From positions 1 through 5,160 of the forward strand of contig JAIRLT010000204.1 in NCBI GenBank assembly GCA_031259225.1: 5,160 nucleotides of DNA, given 5' to 3'. Below are positions 1-5,160 of this stretch, one piece after another (positions within the stretch are counted from its first letter, which is position 1; the number at the start of each line of letters is the position of its first letter). Made by a program: the position numbers and the translations under genes. Under the pieces are notes generated by a model. That model worked only from the letters and a program-made list of their open reading frames with translations, was not told where the DNA came from and made no database searches. The DNA is from Prevotellaceae bacterium. Lineage in GTDB: Bacteria > Bacteroidota > Bacteroidia > Bacteroidales > UBA932.

Positions 1-1
1 A

Positions 2-301
2 CAACAGCAGCAGCAAAACGACCAAAATAATCAAGACAACAATCAAGACCGGCAACAGCAGGATAAGCAGCAAAATCAAGACAACAAAGACCAGCAAGAC
101 CAGCAGCAGCAGCCCAACCCGCAACAGGAGCAGCCACAGGATAAACAGGAAGACGAACAACAGCAACAGCAAAAAATTTCGCCGCAGGATGCGCAACGCA
201 TGCTGGAAGCTATACAGGCTGACGAAAAGGAAACACAGGATAAAGTAAATAAGGAAAAAGCAAAAGCGCTACAACGGCAACAAATAGAGAAAAACTGGTA
301 A
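2..301 (+). CDS. batC: BatC, C-terminal part (TPR-family Bat protein; 5' end outside window)
   Basis: This is a partial gene: the frame is open from the left edge to the TAA at 299-301, giving 99 visible residues. The first 58 are extremely polar, with about 30 Gln plus many Asn, Asp, Lys and Glu and no hydrophobic residue, so they form a disordered linker. A compact tail follows (residues 59-82, beginning ISPQDAQRMLEAIQ and continuing ADEKETQDKV), then a basic stretch ending in EKNW. From family knowledge, BatC proteins in Bacteroidota have a signal sequence and TPRs, then a Q/E/K-rich linker and a tail of this kind; the TPR part would lie left of the window. Position directly before batD and batE supports the name. 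The role is inferred: a periplasmic or membrane-associated scaffold of the Bat system, whose biochemistry is unresolved. The linker DNA is almost free of T on the plus strand, as expected from CAA/CAG codons. Confidence 0.85.
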   Translation, partial: QQQQQNDQNNQDNNQDRQQQDKQQNQDNKDQQDQQQQPNPQQEQPQDKQEDEQQQQQKISPQDAQRMLEAIQADEKETQDKVNKEKAKALQRQQIEKNW

Positions 302-349
302 ACACAGATTACACGGATTTATACGGATTATTGACAAATTATACGAATT
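302..349. repeat. Degenerate 10-bp tandem repeat filling the batC-batD spacer
   Basis: The spacer divides into five consecutive 10-bp rows starting at 301, 311, 321, 331 and 341. Three of them are close variants: acacggattt, atacggatta and atacgaatta. The first (aacacagatt) and fourth (ttgacaaatt) share the ATT end. The last row supplies the A of the batD start codon. No hairpin, Shine-Dalgarno or convincing Bacteroidota promoter (-33 TTTG, -7 TAnnTTTG) is visible. It resembles the short-phrase intergenic repeats common in Bacteroidota, but this is judged by eye. Confidence 0.6.
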
Positions 350-2164
350 ATGGGAAAGAAACTCGCAATCCTTTTATTGTTTTGCGGCGTCTTTACGGCG
401 CGGGCAGAAGAGGTGTCATTTAACGTATCGACGCCGCGAGTGGTGAGCGCCAGCGAAACGTTTCGGGTAACGTTTTCGGTAAATGCAAACGCCGACAACT
501 TGACAGCGCCCGATTTTTCCGGCTTCCAAGTTATCGCAGGACCTTCGCGCATGACCGAACAAGGCGTTACGATTATCAACGGCGTAATGTCGCGTACGCA
601 AACCACGCGGTTCACATACGTGCTGCAAGCCGTCAGGGAAGGGAACGTTACACTGGGCGCAGCCAGCGTGGTGATAGACAAAAAAACCTACCACACGCAA
701 CCGGTAACCATTGAAGTGGTCAAAGCGGAAGATGCGCCGTCAGCCGCGCAGCAACAGCAGGCGCAGCAAGGCGCGCAGCCTGCCGCCACAACGGGCGATG
801 GCAACGACGTTTTTGTGCGGATACTGGTGAGCAAATCCAGCGTCTATCGCGGCGAATATTTGACGGCTACCGTCAAAATCTATTCGCAGTCCCTGAATAT
901 TGCCGGTTTTGAAGATGTGAAATACCCTAACTTCAATGGCTTTTGGAGTCAGGAAACAGAATCGCCGCAGCAGTTACAATTCCAGCGCGAGAACGTGAAC
1001 GGGAAAATATACAACAGCGCCGTCGTGCGCCGCTATGTGCTTTTCCCGCAGCAGACGGGCGCGTTGAAAATAGACCCGTTTGAAATCACCTGCGCCTTGC
1101 AGGTGCGCACTGCCGCGCGCAGTATTTTTGATGACTTCTTTGGCTCGTCGGCGCAGATTGTGCGCAAACACATCGCTTCGCCGGTGGTTACCGTGCACGT
1201 CAATCCGTTGCCGGCGAATGCGCCGGCGTCGTTCGCCGGTGCGGTGGGCACCGGTTTCAGGATGACGGCGGAGCTGGCGCGCGATTCGGTTACCGCCAAT
1301 GATGCGGCGTCGGCGATTATCAAAATCAGCGGCGAGGGAAATGTGAAGTTGGTGGAAACCCCGAAAATCGTATGGCCCCCCGATTTTGAAACCTATGACG
1401 TGAAAATCTCGGACAACAGTAAAACCTCTTCTTCCGGTGTGAGCGGCTCGAAACAGTTTGAAATCCCCTTTATCCCGCGCAGCGCAGGGACGTTCGCTAT
1501 CCCGCCGGTGGAATTTACGTACTTCGACATTGCCAAAAAACAATATGTAACCCTTACCTCCAAACCGCTTGACATCCGCGTAGGGAAAGATCCGAACGCC
1601 GGCGCGGCGGTGACGGTGGGCGGCGTGAACAGGCAATCGGTGCGTGCTTTGGGCGAAGATATCCGCTATATCAAAACCGACCTTCCGAAATGGCAGGAAA
1701 AAGGAGGATTGTTTTTCGGCTCGCTGCTTTATTATTTGCTGATGGCGGCAGAGGTGTCGGTATTTATATTGTGTTACCTGTTCCTGTCGAAACGGCGGAA
1801 AGACTTGCAAAACGTGGTGCTGGTACGTAACCGGAAAGCCAATAAGATAGCCCGCCGGCGCTTGAAAACCGCCGACCGGTTATTAAAATCAGGCAATGCG
1901 CCGGGCTTTTACGAAGAACTGTCCAAAGCGTTGTGGGGCTATCTGGGCGACAAATTAGCCATTGCCGCGGCAGACCTTTCGCGCGAAAATGCACGGGAAA
2001 CCCTGCAAAACCGCCAAATCCCCGAACCCGATGTCGAAACATTCCTGCAAGTGATGGACGAATGCGAGTTCGCGCGCTATGCGCCCACCGGTGGCAGCGG
2101 GCAGATGCAGAAAATCTACGACGACGCAATAAAAACCATCAGCCGCTTTGAACAAAAACTTTAA
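350..2164 (+). CDS. batD: BatD, membrane-anchored periplasmic Bat protein
   Basis: The gene encodes 604 residues. The start at 350 gives a classical signal peptide (Lys-Lys, then a hydrophobic core, with cleavage likely after ARA at residue 19). Beta-rich extracytoplasmic regions follow, as in the BatD/oxygen-tolerance family: residues about 20-125, a Q/A-rich linker at about 126-150, then about 154-440. A membrane helix lies at about 459-479, followed by a positive stop (SKRRK). A basic, helical C-terminal domain of about 120 residues is predicted to be cytoplasmic. The length and layout fit full-length BatD of Bacteroidota. In Bacteroides fragilis the bat operon was linked to aerotolerance, but the molecular role is unsettled; assembly with BatA/B/C/E in the inner membrane is inferred. 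No catalytic motif is seen, and there is no frameshift or truncation. No Shine-Dalgarno precedes the start. Confidence 0.95.
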   Translation: MGKKLAILLLFCGVFTARAEEVSFNVSTPRVVSASETFRVTFSVNANADNLTAPDFSGFQVIAGPSRMTEQGVTIINGVMSRTQTTRFTYVLQAVREGNVTLGAASVVIDKKTYHTQPVTIEVVKAEDAPSAAQQQQAQQGAQPAATTGDGNDVFVRILVSKSSVYRGEYLTATVKIYSQSLNIAGFEDVKYPNFNGFWSQETESPQQLQFQRENVNGKIYNSAVVRRYVLFPQQTGALKIDPFEITCALQVRTAARSIFDDFFGSSAQIVRKHIASPVVTVHVNPLPANAPASFAGAVGTGFRMTAELARDSVTANDAASAIIKISGEGNVKLVETPKIVWPPDFETYDVKISDNSKTSSSGVSGSKQFEIPFIPRSAGTFAIPPVEFTYFDIAKKQYVTLTSKPLDIRVGKDPNAGAAVTVGGVNRQSVRALGEDIRYIKTDLPKWQEKGGLFFGSLLYYLLMAAEVSVFILCYLFLSKRRKDLQNVVLVRNRKANKIARRRLKTADRLLKSGNAPGFYEELSKALWGYLGDKLAIAAADLSRENARETLQNRQIPEPDVETFLQVMDECEFARYAPTGGSGQMQKIYDDAIKTISRFEQKL

Positions 2165-2233
2165 GAATTATGAATGGGCGTCAGCCACATTAATCACATT
2201 AAACAATTAGTCACATTAGCACATTGAAATATT
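2165..2233. repeat. CACATTA-type tandem repeat in the batD-batE spacer
   Basis: The core CACATTA occurs at 2186, 2195 and 2212, with a CACATTG variant at 2220 and a degenerate CAATTAG unit at 2204. Spacing is 8-9 bp. The spacer opens with GAATTATG immediately after the batD stop codon, the same 8-mer that covers the batD start codon at 345-352. It ends with an AT-rich stretch before the batE ATG. I see no terminator hairpin, which is compatible with read-through from batD to batE, and no clear promoter. Confidence 0.6.
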
Positions 2234-3007
2234 ATGGACAGGAAGAGAATTTTCATATTTACCGTTGCACTGTTGTTATCCCTTTTTGCAAGCCGGGCGG
2301 CTTCGGCAGTAGTTGCCGATGCGTTGTGGGTGCAGGCAAACACGTTTTATGCCAACGGGCAATATCCGGACGCTATCCGGATATATACCGAAATCGAAGC
2401 GACGGACAAGGTGTCGCCCGCCTTGTATTTCAATATGGGGAACGCTTATTTCAAACAAAACGAACTGGCAAACGCTATCCTCTATTATGAACGGGCATTG
2501 CGCCTGTCGCCCGGCGACGCCGCCATTGCCTACAACCTCGAAATGGCGCAGCTCCGCACATTAGATAGGGTCGATACGGTTCCGGAATTTTTCCTGTTCA
2601 CATGGGTGCGCAACCTGCGCCAGTGGGCGGGCGCCGACACATGGGCGATGCTTTCGTTGTTCCTTGTCGCCGGCACGTTGTTGTGCCTGTCGGGGTTCTT
2701 TTTCATTCGTTCGGTGCGATTGCGCAAATTATCGTTCTTTATGGCGGTAGCCTGCCTGTTGCTGGCGGCGGGAAGCATCACATTCGCCGGTTTCCAGCGC
2801 GCCGGCATCACCAACCATAACGAGGCGATTGTATTTCCCGCCGTGGTTACCGTGAAAAGCGCCCCCGACAACACCGGCAAAGACTTGTTCATCCTGCACG
2901 AAGGCGCAAAAGTAACGATTATCGACGAACTCTCGAACTGGCAAAACATCCGCCTGCGCGACGGCAAAGAAGGATGGATTGAAGCTGGTAATACCAAACG
3001 GATTTAG
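2234..3007 (+). CDS. batE: BatE, TPR and SH3-domain membrane protein of the Bat operon
   Basis: The gene encodes 257 residues. The start at 2234 gives a signal peptide (DRKR, hydrophobic core, cleavage probably near ASA at 23-25). Two TPR-like repeats follow, at about 30-62 and 63-95; the second is the better (ALYFNMGNAYFKQN, then AILYYERALRLSP). Two membrane segments lie at about 139-158 and 166-186, joined by a basic turn (RSVRLRK) that fits the positive-inside rule. Both the TPRs and the C-terminal domain would then be periplasmic. Residues about 198-257 look like a bacterial SH3 domain (VVTVKSAPD, LHEGAKVTIIDE, NWQNIRLRDGKEGWI). This order is the standard BatE architecture. The gene is intact and lies between batD and mltG. 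Partner binding through the TPRs, and envelope or peptidoglycan contact through SH3, are inferences. Confidence 0.93.
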   Translation: MDRKRIFIFTVALLLSLFASRAASAVVADALWVQANTFYANGQYPDAIRIYTEIEATDKVSPALYFNMGNAYFKQNELANAILYYERALRLSPGDAAIAYNLEMAQLRTLDRVDTVPEFFLFTWVRNLRQWAGADTWAMLSLFLVAGTLLCLSGFFFIRSVRLRKLSFFMAVACLLLAAGSITFAGFQRAGITNHNEAIVFPAVVTVKSAPDNTGKDLFILHEGAKVTIIDELSNWQNIRLRDGKEGWIEAGNTKRI

Positions 3008-3029
3008 TACGAAAAAATACTGCTTACAC

Positions 3030-4070
3030 ATGAATGCAAAAAAATGGTTATTTATTATTATCCTGCTCTTCTCTTTGCTCTGCATAGGATTTTTTGTTGA
3101 AAAACTCATCACGCTTTACCGTGTTTCCTATAAAGAGAATGTGCGGGAAGACGCGTTCCTGTATGTTCCTACGGGCGCGCGCCTCGCAACGGTTGTCGAC
3201 AGTTTGCGCGCCCATGCCTTGCTGGTTGATGAAGCTACTTTTTTAGCGGCGTCGCAAAAAAGCGATTATAAAACTTTCACCGTACACCCCGGGCGTTACC
3301 GCGTAAGTAAAGGGATGACCAATACAGACCTGTTGCGCATGCTTCACTTCGGCTGGCAGGAACCGGTGAAAATAGTTATTGCCGGGGCTATCCGGTCGAG
3401 CGGGAAACTGGCAAAAACGCTTTCCCGCTATGTAGAGCCGGATTCGGCTGCATTATCCCGGGCATTATCCGACAGCAGCCTGCTGCAACGTTTTGGCTAC
3501 ACGCCCGCCACCATATTGGGAATGATTATACCGAATACCTACGAAGTCTATTGGAATACCGGCGCGGAAGAACTCCTGCAACGGCTGCATGGGGAAAATA
3601 TGAAATTCTGGAACGAAACGCGGACGCAACTGCTCGAAACCATTGGGCTGACACGCAACGAAGCCATCACCCTCGCCGCTATCGTCAATGAAGAAACAAA
3701 TAAAACGGACGAGATGCCGCGCATCGCAGGGGTTTATATGAACCGGCTGGCAAAAGGCATTGCCTTGCAGGCAGACCCCACTCTAAAATTTGCATGGAAC
3801 GATTTTACGATAAAACGGCTGCTCAACAAACATAAAACGATTGACTCGCCCTACAACACTTATAAATATCCCGGGTTACCGCCGGGACCTGTCCGTATTC
3901 CTTCGATTGCTGCCATTGACGCCGTGTTGCATTACGAGCGGCACCATTACCTTTATTTTTGCGCCGACGCCGGCTTTACCGGCTATCACGTATTCGCGCA
4001 AACCCTCTCGCAACACAACAAAAACGCACAAAAATACCAGCAAGCCCTTAACCGGAAAAAGATTTTTTAA
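3030..4070 (+). CDS. mltG: Endolytic murein transglycosylase MltG (YceG family)
   Basis: The product cleaves glycan strands of nascent peptidoglycan from the outer face of the inner membrane. It is 346 residues from the ATG at 3030. That start puts a single membrane helix at about 7-23 directly after MNAKK, the usual MltG beginning. An in-frame ATG at 2979 would add 17 residues and overlap batE by 29 bp, and is less likely. A LysM-like N-terminal domain spans about 45-115 (PGRYRVSKGMTN, LLRML, GWQEPVKI). The YceG core includes AAIVNEETNK, whose second Glu, E222, aligns with the proposed catalytic Glu of E. coli MltG (E218). It also has MNRL, QADPT at 247-251 and the signature SPYNTY...GLPPGP from 273. 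All key positions are kept; the Asn before the Glu pair sits where many homologues have Glu or Gln. The 22-bp gap to batE suggests co-transcription. Confidence 0.95.
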   Translation: MNAKKWLFIIILLFSLLCIGFFVEKLITLYRVSYKENVREDAFLYVPTGARLATVVDSLRAHALLVDEATFLAASQKSDYKTFTVHPGRYRVSKGMTNTDLLRMLHFGWQEPVKIVIAGAIRSSGKLAKTLSRYVEPDSAALSRALSDSSLLQRFGYTPATILGMIIPNTYEVYWNTGAEELLQRLHGENMKFWNETRTQLLETIGLTRNEAITLAAIVNEETNKTDEMPRIAGVYMNRLAKGIALQADPTLKFAWNDFTIKRLLNKHKTIDSPYNTYKYPGLPPGPVRIPSIAAIDAVLHYERHHYLYFCADAGFTGYHVFAQTLSQHNKNAQKYQQALNRKKIF

Positions 4071-4150
4071 TTGAAAATTGAAAGTTGAAAGTTAGCTGGC
4101 GCGCCAGTCCATTCTCCACTATCCATTAATCACTAACCATTAGCAACTCC
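4071..4150. repeat. 7-bp-phased degenerate tandem repeat between convergent mltG and S41 genes
   Basis: From 4074 the sequence reads as eleven consecutive 7-mers: aaaattg, aaagttg, aaagtta, gctggcg, cgccagt, ccattct, ccactat, ccattaa, tcactaa, ccattag, caactcc. The left units are one family (A3-RTTG) and the right units another (CCAYTAN), with two GC-rich units forming a palindrome between them. The right family runs past the S41 stop codon (4126-4128) into its last codons. It resembles heptameric intergenic repeats seen in Bacteroidota. Confidence 0.6.
4095..4108. terminator. Perfect GC-rich palindrome, possible weak bidirectional terminator
   Basis: CTGGCGCGCCAG at 4096-4107 is a perfect 12-bp palindrome between two convergent genes. 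As RNA it could form a 4-5 bp stem with a CGCG loop, with a G-U pair extending it on the plus strand. On the minus strand it is followed by a moderately T-rich stretch (TAACTTTCAACTTTC). On the plus strand no T tract follows. The position suits a terminator for both genes, but the stem is short and the T tract poor, so this is tentative. Confidence 0.22.
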
Positions 4151-5160
4151 TTTTCATAGTGGCTCCAGTTGTTGAGTACTTCTACGGCTTTGATAAATTC
4201 CTTATCAAGGTGTTTGTTGATTACTTCGTAATAGGCGCTGGAGTTCCAAAGCGTGCGGGCGATGAGGGCTTTCAGTTGCAGTCGCATATCATTGCCGGAT
4301 ATTTCCAGTCCTTTTTCATCGCGTGCTATTCCCTGTGCTTCGGCGTAGGCGACGAATTGCTCAAACAGATCGCCGGTGATGTGGAACTTTTTGTCAAATG
4401 CGGCAACCGTTTTATAACTTTTTTCCAGCCGGCTGCGGTGCGTATCTACATATTTTAACGTAAACTGGTTGAAATGCCCGGCGCGGACGAGGTTATCATA
4501 ATACCGGGAGTAGGTCGCCGTATCGTGCGGCATGAAAATATCGGGCATGATGCCGCCGCCGCCGTACACCGTCCGCTGTTTCGCGAGGGTATAATATTTC
4601 AGGGAATCGGGAAAACGGATACTGTCGCGGCTGTAAAATTCGCCATGCTGCGCCCGTTTATATAAATCGGCATAATATTTTTCCGTTTCGCCGGCATTGT
4701 AGGGACGCTGGATGGCGCGGCCGGTAGGCGTATGGTAGCGGGCAACGGTGAGGCGGATTTGCGAACCGTCGGCGAGGGGAAGCAGTTGTTGCACCAGCCC
4801 TTTCCCGTAAGAACGGCGCCCGATAAGGATACCCCTGTCCCAATCCTGGATGCAGCCGGCAACGATTTCACTTGCCGACGCCGAACCTTCGTCCAGCAAC
4901 ACCACTAAATTCCCGGTCTGGAAAAACCCGTCTTTACCGGACAAATCCATTGTTTTCGGGTAATGCAGCCCTTCGGCATAGACCAGCAGGCGGCCGGAAT
5001 CAAAAAACTGATTGCACAAATTGGCGGACGTTTGGAATACCCCGCCGCTATTGCCCCGCAGGTCGAGTATCATGGACGTCGGCGCTTTTTTGAATTTCTT
5101 TTTCAGGGCTTCGTTTATTTCCTCCAGCGTAGTCAGCGCGAAACGCCCGAGGCGGATATA
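4126..5160 (-). CDS. S41 family carboxyl-terminal processing peptidase (CtpA/Tsp-like), 5' end outside window
   Basis: The minus-strand frame is open to the right edge, so the ATG at 5071-5073 is internal and the gene begins beyond 5160; 344 residues are visible. Numbered from the edge, it opens with YIRLGRF and reaches MILDLRGNSGG, both S41 hallmarks. The Ser-Lys dyad is intact: in SASASEIVAG the middle Ser (residue 95, codon 4876-4878) aligns with E. coli Tsp S430. Lys120 of SYGKGLVQ (codon 4801-4803) aligns with K455, and Asp106 with D441; the spacings match exactly. After the core (VYGGGGIMPDIFMP) there is a helical C-terminal extension of about 150 residues, as in many Bacteroidota homologues. 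The signal sequence and PDZ domain would lie off the right side. It acts in the periplasm on protein C-termini; the substrate is unknown. It is convergent to mltG, hence a separate transcription unit. Confidence 0.95.
   Translation of the reverse strand, partial: YIRLGRFALTTLEEINEALKKKFKKAPTSMILDLRGNSGGVFQTSANLCNQFFDSGRLLVYAEGLHYPKTMDLSGKDGFFQTGNLVVLLDEGSASASEIVAGCIQDWDRGILIGRRSYGKGLVQQLLPLADGSQIRLTVARYHTPTGRAIQRPYNAGETEKYYADLYKRAQHGEFYSRDSIRFPDSLKYYTLAKQRTVYGGGGIMPDIFMPHDTATYSRYYDNLVRAGHFNQFTLKYVDTHRSRLEKSYKTVAAFDKKFHITGDLFEQFVAYAEAQGIARDEKGLEISGNDMRLQLKALIARTLWNSSAYYEVINKHLDKEFIKAVEVLNNWSHYEKELLMVSD

Noticed and set aside
331..349. TTGACA followed by TATACG before batD, like a sigma-70 promoter
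   Set aside because: The two boxes are only a few bases apart, Bacteroidota promoters use other consensus sequences, and the bases are part of the 10-bp repeat rows.
302..349. Possible CRISPR-like or other spaced repeat array in the spacers
   Set aside because: The units are 7-10 bp, contiguous and degenerate, without unique spacers of regular length, so this is not a CRISPR array.
1210..1227. Perfect 7-bp inverted repeat (GCCGGCG, 4-nt loop, CGCCGGC) inside batD
   Set aside because: It lies in Pro/Ala/Asn codons well inside an intact gene with no T tract. GC-rich alanine and proline codons readily create such pairs.
974..1810. Long minus-strand open frame (278 codons) antisense to batD
   Set aside because: Its product is rich in Arg and His with no recognisable domain, and it lies wholly opposite a well-supported batD frame. 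It is best explained as a shadow of batD codon composition.
2170..2193. Tiny 7-codon open frame (MNGRQPH) right after the batD stop
   Set aside because: It is too short, has no ribosome binding site and falls in repeat-like spacer sequence; probably chance.
4872..5093. Plus-strand open frames opposite the S41 peptidase
   Set aside because: They are antisense to intact catalytic motifs of the peptidase, and their products show no domain or credible start.
1..5160. Insertion sequences, tRNA genes, riboswitches or attachment sites
   Set aside because: I saw no transposase motifs, terminal inverted repeats with target duplications, cloverleaf structures or known riboswitch cores. The window is nearly filled by five genes.

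Overview
The window looks like a chromosomal segment from a member of the Bacteroidota, most likely Bacteroidales. It carries the distal part of a bat (Bacteroides aerotolerance) operon in the order batC-batD-batE. The genus cannot be named from this sequence. Three things support the phylum call: the bat gene order, the lack of recognisable Shine-Dalgarno sequences before the starts, and AT-rich spacers made of short degenerate tandem repeats.

Layout. Positions 1-301 hold the 3' end of batC: a glutamine-rich linker followed by a short helical tail. After a 48-bp repeat-filled spacer comes batD (350-2164), a secreted-then-anchored BatD protein. A 69-bp spacer, also repeat-filled, leads to batE (2234-3007), with two TPRs, two membrane segments and a C-terminal SH3-like domain. 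After only 22 bp comes mltG (best start 3030, end 4070), an inner-membrane endolytic murein transglycosylase. A 55-bp convergent spacer built from 7-bp repeat units separates it from a minus-strand S41 carboxyl-terminal processing peptidase. That gene runs from the right edge (its 5' end is outside the window) to 4126.

How the genes may work together. BatC, BatD and BatE are all predicted to be envelope proteins exposed to the periplasm. In this family they accompany the von Willebrand A-domain proteins BatA and BatB and a MoxR-type ATPase, which would be expected left of position 1. The mltG gene is in the same direction with a very short gap, so co-transcription with batE is plausible. That suggests, but does not prove, a link between the Bat proteins and peptidoglycan processing. 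The S41 peptidase is convergent and so belongs to another transcription unit.

The protein content is conventional core-genome material, and I see no sign of a novel defence, mobile or biosynthetic system. The most unusual structure is in the spacers: three of the four junctions are occupied by three different short-unit tandem repeat families. These touch a start codon in one case and run into the 3' coding end of a gene in another.
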